A stretch of 64,000 nucleotides of DNA from an uncultured Clostridia bacterium (GCA_947625375.1 CANQOC010000009.1:28081-92080); one strand, 5' to 3'; counted from the first letter of the stretch, positions 35,616 through 45,185 are shown. Notes: generated from the sequence alone by a model not told the origin. Program-made: numbers and translations.

Positions 35616-35825
35616 TTACACCTTTTCCTCGGGTTTATTTTCCCGCAGTGTCCTGTCGACAGAGCGGACGTTTTTTTCCGCCTTTGAGCGCGGAATCATG
35701 AACTCGCGCCCACAGCCGCAGCACCGCAGCTTAAAGTCCATTCCAGAGCGGAGCACGGCCATTTTATCCGCTCCGCAAGGGTGCTTTTTCTTCATTATAA
35801 GAATGTCGCCTTTTTGTATGTCCAT
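35616..35825 (-). CDS. DUF951 family small protein (YyzM-like)
   Basis: 69 aa. KKKHPCGADKMAVLRSGMDFKL and RCCGCGREFMIPR contain one Cys and a CCxC cluster, the DUF951 pattern, which suggests a small metal- or nucleic-acid-binding fold of unknown function. The ATG has GGAG 6 nt upstream, overlapping the end of the radical SAM gene. Confidence 0.85.
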   Translation of the reverse strand: MDIQKGDILIMKKKHPCGADKMAVLRSGMDFKLRCCGCGREFMIPRSKAEKNVRSVDRTLRENKPEEKV

Positions 35826-35827
35826 AG

Positions 35828-36586
35828 CTATTCTCCGGTGTATCCGTCGAGTATTTTAATGATGTCGGTGCGGTATATGTTCCCGCCGAAAATTCCGCCG
35901 TCGGGGTCGATTGAGATGCTTTTGACATCATGCGGGTCTTCCTCGTATGGGTTGACGTATTCCTTTTCGGGGTCAAAGTATTCGGCGAGATATTTTTTCG
36001 CGTTGCCGGCGGGAAAGATGACGTTTCCCTTCGCGGACGGGACTCCCATTTTCTCAAACTCCGAGACGAGCCTTTCGGTGACAGCGTCATACGGGTTGTC
36101 GGCGCCGCGCCCGGATATCCAGGCGGGATTGGTCTTGACGGTGACGCCGGAAATGCCGAGAAGCTCTTCGGCGAAGATTTTTGCCGGCTCAATCGGAAGG
36201 GTCTTTTGGTGAAAAGCGTCGACCGAAAGGAGCACTCGGTTACAGCCGCTCTCGGCGAGCCGCCTTGCGGTACTGCGAAGGACGGCGCAGTCCCTTGAAA
36301 AACAGCCGTTGGTGATTATCTCTCTGCTTGCGACGCAGCAGTCCCGGGCGGCGGAATGAATTTTATAAACGTCCTCGGGATAAAGCAGCGGTTCGCCGCC
36401 GAATGTCATGACCGACGTTATTTTATATTCCGACGCAACGCGTTTTATCGCTTTTGCGGCAATATCGCCGTCGATATGTGCCGAAATGCCGCGGCGCCCG
36501 GCCTCGGAACAGTGTATGCACCGGCCGTTGCAGCGGTATGTCACCGGGAATTCGATTCGGCAGAGGTTAGTGAGACAGCGGTTCAT
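35828..36586 (-). CDS. Radical SAM protein, function unassigned
   Basis: 252 aa from ATG 36586 (GGAG 6 nt upstream). The CxxxCxxC cluster reads CNGRCIHC at about 17-24 and is followed by FGGEPLLYPEDVY, the GGEP SAM-binding motif. A C-terminal SPASM or twitch Cys cluster is not evident; the end DPDGGIFGGNIYRTDI resembles the post-barrel segment of SPASM proteins without the cysteines. No peptide substrate or transporter gene is adjacent. It heads the prfA operon. Confidence 0.82.
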   Translation of the reverse strand: MNRCLTNLCRIEFPVTYRCNGRCIHCSEAGRRGISAHIDGDIAAKAIKRVASEYKITSVMTFGGEPLLYPEDVYKIHSAARDCCVASREIITNGCFSRDCAVLRSTARRLAESGCNRVLLSVDAFHQKTLPIEPAKIFAEELLGISGVTVKTNPAWISGRGADNPYDAVTERLVSEFEKMGVPSAKGNVIFPAGNAKKYLAEYFDPEKEYVNPYEEDPHDVKSISIDPDGGIFGGNIYRTDIIKILDGYTGE

Positions 36587-36614
36587 ATGATACTCCAAAA
36601 TAATTATCCCGGAT

Positions 36615-36643
36615 ATTGTACCACGTTTTCGGTCAAAATGCAA
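36615..36643 (-). promoter_or_regulatory. Sigma-A-type promoter for the radical SAM-prfA operon
   Basis: Minus strand: TTGCAT (36638-36643), 17 bp, TACAAT (36615-36620), about 30 bp before the ATG. Confidence 0.6.
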
Positions 36644-36734
36644 CCGTTTTTATGCCGGTCATAAAATACAGGGTCTATCCGAGACAAAAAAGACATAGTA
36701 TTTACAAATTCCCGAAACGAAAGGAAAGATATAA

Positions 36735-37649
36735 ATGAGAATCTATGTGCCCGAAGGCGGGATTATAAACAGTGAGGAAAACATGGGATATCTCGGCAGT
36801 CTGCCGGCGATGTATGACGCCATGCACAGGGGAACGGTGCTCGAAGCGCGCGCCGAAAGCTGTACCCCGACGCACGACCTTGTCGTCGGACTTCCGTCCT
36901 GCAAGGGATTTATCCCGAGGGAGGAATGTGCGCTCGGCATCGCCGAGGGAAAGACAAAGGACATCGCGATAATCTCGCGCGTCGGAAAGCCGGTCGCGTT
37001 CACCGTCAAGGATATAGTCGAGGAGGACGGCAAGCCGGTTGCGATTCTCTCGCGGACCGAGGCGCAGAGGCGGTGCATGGAGGACTATCTTCTGCAGCTT
37101 CCGGCGGGAAGCGTTATCGACGCCGCCGTCACGCATATCGAGCAGTTCGGCTGTTTTGTCGACATCGGCTGCGGGATATGCTCGATGATACCGATTGACG
37201 CAATCTCGGTCTCGCGGATAAGCCACCCCTCCGACCGCTTCGAGGTCGGCGACAGGGTCAAGGCGATTCTGCGCGGATATGACGGCGAAAAGTTCTATCT
37301 CTCGCACAAGGAGCTCCTCGGGACTTGGGAGGAAAACGCCGAAAGATTCAGGGCGGGAGAGACCGTCAGGGGGACGGTCAGAAGCGTCGAGCCGTACGGG
37401 ATATTCATAGAGCTTGCGCCGAATCTCGCGGGACTCGCCGAGCCGCGCTCGGGGGTATATCCCGGGCAGACCGCGAGCGTCTACATTAAGTCAATCAACC
37501 CTGAGAAGATGAAGATAAAGCTTATCATCGTCGATACATATGACTATTCGCCCGAAAGGCGGTGCGAATACTTCATCAGCGGCGGTGTCGTCGACTACTG
37601 GCGCTATTCGCCGGCGGAATGCAACAAGGTCATCGAGACCTACTTTTAA
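36735..37649 (+). CDS. S1 RNA-binding domain protein
   Basis: 304 aa with three S1-like OB folds: about 30-110 (SCKGFIPREE, VKDIVEEDGKPVAILSRTEAQ), 126-200 (GSVIDAAVTHIEQFGCFVDIG) and 212-270 (GETVRGTVRSVEPYGIFIEL). It is shorter than ribosomal protein S1 and is often so annotated in clostridia; a role in mRNA binding is inferred only. AAAGGAAAG precedes the ATG. One of few plus-strand genes; its TAA overlaps the rarA stop tail to tail. Confidence 0.85.
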   Translation: MRIYVPEGGIINSEENMGYLGSLPAMYDAMHRGTVLEARAESCTPTHDLVVGLPSCKGFIPREECALGIAEGKTKDIAIISRVGKPVAFTVKDIVEEDGKPVAILSRTEAQRRCMEDYLLQLPAGSVIDAAVTHIEQFGCFVDIGCGICSMIPIDAISVSRISHPSDRFEVGDRVKAILRGYDGEKFYLSHKELLGTWEENAERFRAGETVRGTVRSVEPYGIFIELAPNLAGLAEPRSGVYPGQTASVYIKSINPEKMKIKLIIVDTYDYSPERRCEYFISGGVVDYWRYSPAECNKVIETYF

Positions 37650-38911
37650 GGCTTCTTCTTAATCTGTTCCCAATAGGCCTTTGCCGCCTGTTCCGACTTG
37701 TTTTCGCCGTAGCGGTAGTATACGCGATCCTTGATGACGTCGGGCAGGTACTGCTGTTCGACCCAGTGGTTCGGGAAGTCGTGGGGATAGAGATAGTGCT
37801 GACCCTTGACCGCCGCGCCCTCGCCGTCGAAATGCTTGTTCTGCAAGTGCCGCGGGAATTCCGCCCCGCCGAATTCCTTAAGGTCGGCGATTGCGGCGTC
37901 GACGGCAAGATATGCGCTGTTCGACTTCGGCGACGTCGCCAGAAGGACGACCGCGTCGCCGAGCGGGATTCTCGCCTCGGGCATTCCGAGCTGAAGCGCC
38001 GAGTCGACACAGGCTTTTACAATCGGGATTGCGAGCGGATACGCGAGTCCGACGTCTTCACACGCGATTACAAGAAGTCTTCGGCAGAGCGAGATTATGT
38101 CGCCGGATTCCAAAAGCCGTGCGGCATAGTGGAGCGCGGCGTTTTCGTCAGAGCCGCGAATCGATTTCTGGAGCGCCGAAAGAGTGTCGTAATGCTCGTC
38201 GCCGGCGCGGTCATATCTCATGTTCGAGCGCTGGGTCAGAAGCCTTGCGGTTTCAAGGGTTATGTCGGCGACATCTCCGCCGCAGGACGACAGGACGCAG
38301 AGCTCGACGGTGTTGACCGCTTTTCTCACGTCGCCGCCGCAGCCGCGCGCAATGTGCTCGCAGACACCGTCCTCGACGGCAATCCTGCACCCGAGCTCCT
38401 CGCCCGCAAGGCGGAACGCGCGCTCAACCGCCGGGACAATCTCTTTCGGAGATACCGGCAGGAATTCAAAGACCGTCGAGCGGCTTATTATCGCGTTATA
38501 TACATAGAAATACGGGTTTTCAGTCGTCGACGAAATAAGCGTTATCCTGCCGTTTTCAATGTGCTCAAGGAGCGACTGCTGCTGCTTTTTGTTGAGATAC
38601 TGTATCTCGTCGAGATATAAAAGTATCCCGTTATAGCCCTCGAGGGTGTCGGTGTCGGCGATTATGTCCTTGATGTCCTGTACCGACGCCGACGTCCCGT
38701 TGAGCTTGCACATCTTCATGTTGGTGTTTTCGGCGATAATCCGCGCGACGGTCGTCTTTCCGACGCCGGACGAGCCGTAAAAAATCATGTTCGGGATTCG
38801 CCCACTCTCGATAATCCTCCTGAGCGGCTTACCGGGTCCGAGAATATGCGACTGCCCGACGACGTCGTCGAGGGTCTTCGGACGGATTTTATCGGCAAGC
38901 GGCTTTTGCAT
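37646..38911 (-). CDS. rarA: Replication-associated recombination protein RarA (MgsA)
   Basis: 421 aa AAA+ ATPase acting at stalled forks. Walker A YGSSGVGKTT, Walker B LLYLDEIQYL, sensor region ISSTTENPYF, and the tetramerisation domain with SDENAALHYAARLLESGD and ACEDVGLAYP. GAAAGGAG precedes the ATG. Last gene after clpX. Confidence 0.95.
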   Translation of the reverse strand: MQKPLADKIRPKTLDDVVGQSHILGPGKPLRRIIESGRIPNMIFYGSSGVGKTTVARIIAENTNMKMCKLNGTSASVQDIKDIIADTDTLEGYNGILLYLDEIQYLNKKQQQSLLEHIENGRITLISSTTENPYFYVYNAIISRSTVFEFLPVSPKEIVPAVERAFRLAGEELGCRIAVEDGVCEHIARGCGGDVRKAVNTVELCVLSSCGGDVADITLETARLLTQRSNMRYDRAGDEHYDTLSALQKSIRGSDENAALHYAARLLESGDIISLCRRLLVIACEDVGLAYPLAIPIVKACVDSALQLGMPEARIPLGDAVVLLATSPKSNSAYLAVDAAIADLKEFGGAEFPRHLQNKHFDGEGAAVKGQHYLYPHDFPNHWVEQQYLPDVIKDRVYYRYGENKSEQAAKAYWEQIKKKP

Positions 38912-38937
38912 ATCTTTTCGCTCCTTTCCGACTATGC

Positions 38938-38963
38938 AAAAGGAGCAGTCCCCTGCCCCTTTA
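38938..38963 (-). terminator. Weak terminator hairpin between clpX and rarA
   Basis: Minus strand AAAGGGGCAG-GGGA-CTGCTCCTTT with only TTT(T)GC after it. The stem is 10 bp with one G-U pair, but the U tract is short, so it may only attenuate rarA. Confidence 0.45.
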
Positions 38964-38971
38964 TGCTTATG

Positions 38972-40243
38972 TCACTTTTTCTGCTTCGACTTCGGTGCCT
39001 CGCGTTCGAGGATTACGTCGGCGCCGTCGCGGATTGTCTCGGCGGTGACCGTAACCTTTGTGACGTCGTCGACCGACGGCGTCTCGAACATCGGCTTTAA
39101 AAGGGCGTCTTCGACGATAGAGCGAAGACCTCTTGCGCCCGTTTTCTGTGCAATCGCCTTTTTCGCGATTTCGCGCTTGGCGTCGTCGGTTATCTCGAGC
39201 TCGATTCCGTCGATGCCGAACAGCGCCTTATACTGCTTTTCAAGGGAGTTCTTCGGCTCGGTCAGAATTCTCATCAGCGCGTCCTCGTCGAGCGGAGACA
39301 GGACCGTGATGACCGGAAGACGCCCGATAAGCTCGGGTATGATTCCGAAGCGGACGATATCCTGCGGTATGACCCTTTTTAGGGTCTCCTCCGAGGTCGT
39401 CTTTTCTTTGAGCGTTCCGCCGAAGCCGACCGTCGATGTATCCGTTCTGCGGCGGATAATCTCTTCGATGCCATCGAAGGCGCCTCCGCAGATGAAGAGG
39501 ATATTTTTAGTGTTAATCTGAATGAATTCCTGAGTCGGGTGCTTGCGCCCGCCCTGCGGCGGTACGTTCGAGATTGTTCCCTCAATCATCTTAAGCAGCG
39601 CCTGCTGCACGCCCTCGCCGCTGACGTCGCGGGTTATGGAGACGTTTTCTGACTTCCGCGCGATTTTATCTATCTCGTCGATATAGACGATGCCGTGCTC
39701 GGCCTCCTCGATGTCGTAATCCGCGGCCTGAATCAGCCTTAAAAGGACGTTTTCGACGTCGTCGCCGACATATCCCGCCTCGGTAAGAGTGGTGGCGTCG
39801 GCGATTGCGAAGGGAACATTGAGAGTTTTCGCAAGCGTCTGTGCAAGATAGGTCTTTCCGACGCCGGTCGGTCCGAGGAGAAGAACATTCGACTTCTGAA
39901 TGTCGACGTCCTCGGCGACCTTTGACTGAGGCGCGATTATTCTTTTATAGTGGTTGTATACGGCTACGGCAAGCCTGATTTTCGCGTTGTCCTGCCCGAT
40001 GACGTATTCGTCGAGAATCTTCTTTATTTCGGACGGCTTTGTGAGAGTTATATTCGACTGCCGCGCGGCGTGCGGTCTACCGGAACGGGACGAGAAATAC
40101 CCTTTTTCGTCCAAAAGGTCGTAGCAGAACAGCACGCACTCGTCGCAGATGTGTACATCGCCGGCAGAGAACATATTGCTCACGCGGTTCTCGAATTTTC
40201 CGCAGAAATTACAGCGCTTAAGGCCGTTTTCGTTGCCCGCCAT
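38972..40243 (-). CDS. clpX: ATP-dependent Clp protease ATP-binding subunit ClpX
   Basis: 423 aa unfoldase. The N-terminal zinc-binding domain has C11, C14, C33 and C36. Walker [11 protein letters not shown] and Walker [11 protein letters not shown] follow. The ClpP-docking loop reads VGFGG in place of the usual IGF-G. AAGGAGGGG precedes the ATG. Follows clpP by 28 nt. Confidence 0.97.
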   Translation of the reverse strand: MAGNENGLKRCNFCGKFENRVSNMFSAGDVHICDECVLFCYDLLDEKGYFSSRSGRPHAARQSNITLTKPSEIKKILDEYVIGQDNAKIRLAVAVYNHYKRIIAPQSKVAEDVDIQKSNVLLLGPTGVGKTYLAQTLAKTLNVPFAIADATTLTEAGYVGDDVENVLLRLIQAADYDIEEAEHGIVYIDEIDKIARKSENVSITRDVSGEGVQQALLKMIEGTISNVPPQGGRKHPTQEFIQINTKNILFICGGAFDGIEEIIRRRTDTSTVGFGGTLKEKTTSEETLKRVIPQDIVRFGIIPELIGRLPVITVLSPLDEDALMRILTEPKNSLEKQYKALFGIDGIELEITDDAKREIAKKAIAQKTGARGLRSIVEDALLKPMFETPSVDDVTKVTVTAETIRDGADVILEREAPKSKQKK

Positions 40244-40271
40244 ATGACCCCTCCTTATTTACTTATGAAAT

Positions 40272-40871
40272 TTATTCGCCCTTGGCGCTCTTGATGATTT
40301 TATCGACAAGGCCGTATTCCTTGGCCTCCTCGGCAGTCATATAGTGGTCGCGTTCGGTGTCCCGAGCGATTTCCTCGACCGTTCTTCCGGTGTTTTCGGC
40401 GAGAAGGCGGTTGAGCATTTCGCGGGTAGCATAGAGGTGGTCGGAGTGAATCTTGATGTCGGTGCACTGTCCTCCGAGTCCGCCCCCGCCGATAAGCGGC
40501 TGATGGATAAGGATTTCGCTGTGCGGCAGCGCGATTCTCTTTCCCTTTGCGCCTCCGGCAAGAAGGACCGCTCCCATCGACGCCGCCATGCCGACGCAGA
40601 TTGTCGAGACGTCGGCCTTGACGTACTGCATGGTGTCATAAATCGCCATGCCGTCGGAAATCGAGCCTCCGGGGCTGTTTATATAGAGAAAAATGTCTTT
40701 TTCGGAATCCTGACTGTCCAGAAACAGGAGCTGTGCGACGACGACCGAAGCCGAAGCGCTGTTAATCTCGTCGGACAGGACGATTATCCTGTCGTTCAGA
40801 AGACGGGAAAAGATGTCGTAAAAGCGCTCGCCGTGCCCGGTCTGTTCAATCACGTTCGGTACCAATGCCAT
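40272..40871 (-). CDS. clpP: ATP-dependent Clp protease proteolytic subunit ClpP
   Basis: 199 aa serine protease forming tetradecamers. The catalytic triad is visible: Ser in [10 protein letters not shown], His in [11 protein letters not shown], Asp in [19 protein letters not shown]. Between tig and clpX in the standard order. Confidence 0.97.
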   Translation of the reverse strand: MALVPNVIEQTGHGERFYDIFSRLLNDRIIVLSDEINSASASVVVAQLLFLDSQDSEKDIFLYINSPGGSISDGMAIYDTMQYVKADVSTICVGMAASMGAVLLAGGAKGKRIALPHSEILIHQPLIGGGGLGGQCTDIKIHSDHLYATREMLNRLLAENTGRTVEEIARDTERDHYMTAEEAKEYGLVDKIIKSAKGE

Positions 40872-40914
40872 TGTGAATTCCTCTCTTTCGGTTTAAATAA
40901 ATATGTGTGCGCCG

Positions 40915-42198
40915 TCAGGCGTTTTCGATGACCGCGGCGGCCTTGATTTCGTCGACGGCCTTCGAGACGGCAACGTCGAGCTTAAGGTCTTCGGCGCGGA
41001 TGTATTTCTTGACTTCCTCTGCGGGCATGTTGTACTGCTCCGCGATTTTTTTATACTCCTCCTCGACGTCTTCCTCGGTCGGTTCAACAGAGTTGTCGGC
41101 AACGTACTGTTCAAGGGCGAGGCGAAGCTTTACCTGCTTCTCGGCCTGCTCACGGTATGCGGTGCGAAGGCTCTCTTCGGTCATGCCGGTGAACTGGAGG
41201 TAGGTCGAAAGGTCAAGACCCTGATGCGAAAGCCTGTGCGCAAGGTCCTCGACCATCTCGTTGACCTTGTTTTCGTACATGACGTCGGGAATCTCGCCCT
41301 CGAGCCGCTCGATGATGCCCTCTAAAATCGCGGTTTCGACGTCGGCGTCGGCGTGCTCCTCGGCGTGCTCCTCAAGGTGCTTTCTCGTATCCGCCTTGAG
41401 CTCGTCGACGGTCTCGAAGTCGGTGGTGTCCTTTACGAAGTCGTCGTCAAGAGCGGGGATTTCGCTGTATCTGATTTCGTGAAGCTTTATCTTGAAGACT
41501 ACGGGCGCGCCGGCAAGCTCCTTTGCGTGATAGTCCTCGGGGAAGGTCACGTTGATGTCGAATTCGTCGCCTACCGAGTGACCGACAACCTGTTCCTCAA
41601 AGCCGGGGATAAACTGTCCCGAGCCGAGCTTAAGGGTGTACTTCTCGGCCTTTCCGCCCTCGAACGGGGTGCCGTCCTTATATCCGTCAAAGTCGATGAC
41701 GACGTCGTCGCCGTCCTGCGCCGGTCTGTCGTCGACGCTTATCGAGCGGGAGTTGCGCTCGCGCATATGCTCAATCTCGTGGTCGACCATCTCGTCGGTG
41801 ACGGGTTCGACCTTCTTGGTGACCTTTATTCCCTTGCAGTCCGCAAGCTTTACGACCGGCTTGGTGATGCAGACGGCCTTGAACTTTACGCCGATATCCT
41901 TTCCGACGTCGGTCACTTCGACATCGGGGGCGGCGACAAGAGTCAGTTCTGCCTCTTTTACGGCCTCTTCAATCGTTTCGCCGTAGATTGAGTTTACGGC
42001 CTCTTCATAGAACACGGCCTCGCCGTACTGGGTTTCAATCATCTTTCTCGGGGCCTTTCCGGGGCGGAAGCCGGGGACGTTGATTTTCGACTTGTTGCGA
42101 AGATATGCCTTTTGTACCGCGTCCTCAAAGACCTCGGGACTGACCTCGATTTCGAGCTCGTATTTATTGGTTTCGACTTGTGTTTTTGACTTCAGCAT
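40915..42198 (-). CDS. tig: Trigger factor
   Basis: 427 aa ribosome-bound chaperone and peptidyl-prolyl isomerase. The ribosome-docking signature GFRPGKAPRKMIE lies near residue 45, the FKBP domain around DGDDVVIDFDGYKDGTPFEGG, and a long helical C-terminus follows. AGGAGG precedes the ATG. Confidence 0.97.
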   Translation of the reverse strand: MLKSKTQVETNKYELEIEVSPEVFEDAVQKAYLRNKSKINVPGFRPGKAPRKMIETQYGEAVFYEEAVNSIYGETIEEAVKEAELTLVAAPDVEVTDVGKDIGVKFKAVCITKPVVKLADCKGIKVTKKVEPVTDEMVDHEIEHMRERNSRSISVDDRPAQDGDDVVIDFDGYKDGTPFEGGKAEKYTLKLGSGQFIPGFEEQVVGHSVGDEFDINVTFPEDYHAKELAGAPVVFKIKLHEIRYSEIPALDDDFVKDTTDFETVDELKADTRKHLEEHAEEHADADVETAILEGIIERLEGEIPDVMYENKVNEMVEDLAHRLSHQGLDLSTYLQFTGMTEESLRTAYREQAEKQVKLRLALEQYVADNSVEPTEEDVEEEYKKIAEQYNMPAEEVKKYIRAEDLKLDVAVSKAVDEIKAAAVIENA

Positions 42199-42246
42199 GA
42201 TGTTGCCTCCTGTTTTATTGGGTGATTATTGGTTACACAGTAATAA

Positions 42247-42275
42247 AGTATAGCATAAGATAAGAATTATTTCCA
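42247..42275 (-). promoter_or_regulatory. Promoter for tig-clpPX-rarA
   Basis: Minus strand: extended -10 TGCTATACT (TATACT at 42247-42252) with a weak -35 TGGAAA (42270-42275) at 17 bp. Confidence 0.55.
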
Positions 42276-42283
42276 GAGAAATT

Positions 42284-43003
42284 TTAAAAAAGTTCTTTTT
42301 TGGCGGATTCAACAAGATTTGTGATATCCAGAGGACAAAAATGTAAAAAATCACTGGATATAAGGCGGAATTCAATCCCCTCGCACTCGCCGATAAAGGC
42401 GTTTTTGTGCGCATATCCGTGAAGATGCCCATAAAAGCAGAGCTTTACGCCGTAGGCTTTCAGAACCTCCATTATCTCGGCGTTGCGGTCCTCCATGAAA
42501 ACCGGGGGGTAGTGCAGAAACGCGACCGGCGTACAGCCGCCGTCGACCGCAGCCTTCACCGAGCGTTCAAGCCTCATTGCCTCGCGGAGAATGACCTTTT
42601 TGTCCCTCGGCTCGCTTCCGTCGTTAATCCAGCCGCGGGTCCCGCAGATGCCGATATCGCCGTATCTGTAAAAATTGTTGTGAAGAATACTTATCGACCC
42701 GATACCGCTGTCCGAAAAAAGCCGTTCGATTTTCGACACCGTTGTCCACCAGTAGTCGTGATTTCCCTTTGCGATAATCTTTTTTCCGTTGAGGCGGTCG
42801 ATAAACCGAAAGTCCTCGAGCGCGGACTGAAGGCTCATCGCCCACGAGATGTCGCCTGGGATTACGACGGTGTCGTCGGGTGAAACGCGCTCCTGCCAGT
42901 TTTTTTCGAGCCGCGCGACGTGCTCGGTCCAGCCTGGAAAGATATCCATCGGCTTATCCGCCGACAGCGACAGATGAAGGTCGGCAATAGCAAATAATGA
43001 CAA
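42284..43003 (-). CDS. Calcineurin-like metallophosphoesterase
   Basis: 239 aa. I place the start at TTG 43003, since GGAGGTG is 5-6 nt upstream and the protein then begins SLFAIADLHLS, the first metal motif (DLH). Other motifs: PGDISWA, AKGNHDYWW, FLHYPPV and FYGHLHGYAH. The substrate is unknown; related firmicute proteins are cytosolic phosphoesterases. Divergent from the DUF1540 gene. Confidence 0.88.
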   Translation of the reverse strand: MSLFAIADLHLSLSADKPMDIFPGWTEHVARLEKNWQERVSPDDTVVIPGDISWAMSLQSALEDFRFIDRLNGKKIIAKGNHDYWWTTVSKIERLFSDSGIGSISILHNNFYRYGDIGICGTRGWINDGSEPRDKKVILREAMRLERSVKAAVDGGCTPVAFLHYPPVFMEDRNAEIMEVLKAYGVKLCFYGHLHGYAHKNAFIGECEGIEFRLISSDFLHFCPLDITNLVESAKKELF

Positions 43004-43020
43004 TACTTCACCTCCGGAAT

Positions 43021-43064
43021 ATTGCCCGAAGCGCGGGCAATAATACTCCTGCAAGCGATTGCAA
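43021..43064. repeat. Two inverted repeats in the divergent intergenic gap
   Basis: ATTGCCCG-AAGCG-CGGGCAAT (43021-43041) and TGCAA-GCGA-TTGCA (about 43051-43064), between the divergent starts of the phosphoesterase and DUF1540 genes. They could be an operator or 5' UTR hairpins; no clear promoter hexamers were found here. Confidence 0.5.
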
Positions 43065-43090
43065 AGTTTAAAGAAAACGGAGACTCGAAT

Positions 43091-43258
43091 ATGGGTAAAG
43101 AGCGAATCAGCGGTATCAAGTGCGGGGTCTCAAGCTGTGAGTACAACCGCGACGACTGCGAATGTGTCGCGGGAAAAATCGACGTCTGCTGCTGCGGATG
43201 TCAGAACCCCGAGTGCTCGGCACAGACCGAATGTAAGACATTCAGGCCGAAGCACTGA
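43091..43258 (+). CDS. DUF1540 cysteine-rich small protein
   Basis: 55 aa from ATG 43091 (GGAG about 9 nt upstream). Cysteines: KCGVSSCEYN, DDCECVAGKIDVCCCGCQNPEC, ECKTF. This spaced pattern, with H at the C-terminus, is the DUF1540 domain found in sporulating firmicutes, probably metal-binding. Function unknown. A strong terminator follows. Confidence 0.88.
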   Translation: MGKERISGIKCGVSSCEYNRDDCECVAGKIDVCCCGCQNPECSAQTECKTFRPKH

Positions 43259-43264
43259 ACCGCG

Positions 43265-43294
43265 GGTCCCCTTTTCGGGGACCTATTTTATTTT
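43265..43294 (+). terminator. Terminator of the DUF1540 gene, overlapping the thrC stop
   Basis: GGTCCCC-TTTTC-GGGGACC (43265-43271, 43277-43283) followed by TATTTTATTTT on the plus strand. The last stem base is the end of the thrC stop codon on the other strand; there is no T-run for the minus direction. Confidence 0.82.
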
Positions 43295-44779
43295 AAGAAG
43301 CGAATATACCGCGTCGAGCATCTCGCTCTTCTCGACCGAGCCGATGAAGCGCGGCTTTTTTCCCTTAAGCTCGGAAAGAGCCTTCGGAATCGGCATTCCG
43401 CTGAGCTCGCAGAGCTTATCCGCCATCTCGAATTCGTCGGCATATCCGGTGCCAGCGCCGAGCGCTTCGAGAACCGCCGCCGGGAATTTATAGGGACTGG
43501 CGGTCGAGGCGATTACGGTCGGGGCGGTGTCGCCTGTCGCGGAAAGATACTTATTATAGACTCCGACGGCGACGCCGGTGTGAGTGTCGGTGGTATAGCC
43601 GTAGTCGCGCTTTGTCGCGGCGATGGCGGACTTTGTCTCGGCGTCGTCACAGAAATCGGCATAGAACAGCTCGGAGAGCGCCGACTTAATCCTGTCGTTT
43701 ACGGCGAATCTGCCGGTCGACGAAAGCTCGGAGAAAATCGTCCCGATGTATTCCGAATCGCCGCCGCTGAGGTGATAGAGAAGCCTTTCGAGGTTCGACG
43801 AGATGAGAATGTCCATCGACGGGGAAATCGTGGTGTAAAACTTTCTGTTGCGGTCATAGACGCCGGTCCTGATGAAATCGGTGAGGACGTTATTCGAGTT
43901 CGACGCGCAAATCAGCTTCGCGATAGGGGTGCCCATAAGCTTCGCGTAGTATGCGGCGAGGATATTTCCGAAGTTGCCTGTCGGGACGACGACGTTGATT
44001 TTATCTCCCGCCTTAATCTTTCCGTCCTTCACAAGCTGTGCGTATGTCGATAGATAATAGACAATCTGCGGCGCCAAGCGTCCCCAGTTGATTGAGTTGG
44101 CGCTCGAAAACATTATGCCGTGGTCGGAGAGGGTCTTTGCGACCTCGGGGTCGGTGAATATCCTCTTGACTCCGGTCTGTGCGTCGTCGAAGTTGCCCTT
44201 TATCGCGCAGACGCCGACGTTACTGCCGTCCTGAGTGGTCATCTGGAGCTTCTGCATCTTGCTGACGCCGTTTTCGGGATAGAAGACGAGGATTTCGGTG
44301 CCCTCGGCGTCCTTAAAGCCTTCGAGCGCCGCCTTTCCGGTGTCCCCCGACGTCGCCACGAGAATACAGACCTTCTTGTCGGTGCCGGTCTTTTTTACGG
44401 ACGCGGTCAGAAGGTGCGGCAGAATCTGGAGCGCCATGTCCTTAAAGGCGCAGGTCGGGCCGTGCCACAGCTCGAGGATATTCAGTCCGGGGCGGAGCTC
44501 GGAGAGCTCCATCACGTTTTCGGTATCGAAGCTCCCGGAAGAATATGCCCGACTGACACAGGTTTTAATCTCGTCATCGGTAAAATCGGTGAGATATTTT
44601 TTGAATACCGCCGCCGCGCGCTCGGGATAACCGAAATCTCCGAGAGAGACGATTTCGGAAAGCTCCATCTTCGGGACCGAATCGGGGACGAAAAGTCCGC
44701 CGTCGCGGCTTATTCCCGAGACAATCGCCTCTGCCGAGCTGATTTTTAAATCGCTGTTTCTTGTGCTCTGATAATACAT
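43283..44779 (-). CDS. thrC: Threonine synthase
   Basis: 498 aa PLP enzyme converting O-phosphohomoserine to threonine, the long (class I) form. The PLP lysine is in GPTCAFKDMALQ; the phosphate-binding loop region is VATSGDTGKAALEGF, with VPTGNFGNILAAYYAK. Starts right after yraN; the other threonine genes are not in the window. Confidence 0.96.
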   Translation of the reverse strand: MYYQSTRNSDLKISSAEAIVSGISRDGGLFVPDSVPKMELSEIVSLGDFGYPERAAAVFKKYLTDFTDDEIKTCVSRAYSSGSFDTENVMELSELRPGLNILELWHGPTCAFKDMALQILPHLLTASVKKTGTDKKVCILVATSGDTGKAALEGFKDAEGTEILVFYPENGVSKMQKLQMTTQDGSNVGVCAIKGNFDDAQTGVKRIFTDPEVAKTLSDHGIMFSSANSINWGRLAPQIVYYLSTYAQLVKDGKIKAGDKINVVVPTGNFGNILAAYYAKLMGTPIAKLICASNSNNVLTDFIRTGVYDRNRKFYTTISPSMDILISSNLERLLYHLSGGDSEYIGTIFSELSSTGRFAVNDRIKSALSELFYADFCDDAETKSAIAATKRDYGYTTDTHTGVAVGVYNKYLSATGDTAPTVIASTASPYKFPAAVLEALGAGTGYADEFEMADKLCELSGMPIPKALSELKGKKPRFIGSVEKSEMLDAVYSLLKIK

Positions 44780-44802
44780 ACCTATACCTCTTTAGTTTTA
44801 TT

Positions 44803-45159
44803 TCAAGCGGTGAATGCCCGCTGGATGTACTTTAGTTCGGTTATCCTTCCGCCCTCGGTCGTTACGACCGCGACGTCGAAGACACAGCTGAGGTCACATT
44901 CGTTCGCCGAAAGATATGCCCTCGCGGTCTTGATGATGCGCTCAATCTTCTTCGGGGTGATGGCGTCCTCGCCGCTTTCGAGTGCGCCCGCCTTTCGGGT
45001 CTTGACCTCGACAATGTGTATAAGCTCGCCCTTTTTTGCGACGATGTCGAGCTCTCCGCCGCGGATACAGTAGTTTCGGGCGAGAATCTCACAGCCTTTT
45101 TCCGCAAGGTATTTTGCGACATAGTCTTCGCCGAGTCTTCCGATATCGCGAGTGCTCAT
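44803..45159 (-). CDS. yraN: UPF0102 family protein YraN
   Basis: 118 aa restriction-endonuclease-like fold: GEDYVAKYLAEKG, then GELDIVAKKGELIHIVEVKTRK, the E-D-EVK nuclease-type motif. Function unknown; linked to rnhB in many bacteria. ATG 45159 chosen; a GTG three codons upstream also follows GAGGT. Confidence 0.88.
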   Translation of the reverse strand: MSTRDIGRLGEDYVAKYLAEKGCEILARNYCIRGGELDIVAKKGELIHIVEVKTRKAGALESGEDAITPKKIERIIKTARAYLSANECDLSCVFDVAVVTTEGGRITELKYIQRAFTA

Positions 45160-45185
45160 AATTCCCACACCTCATATAAAGCGGT

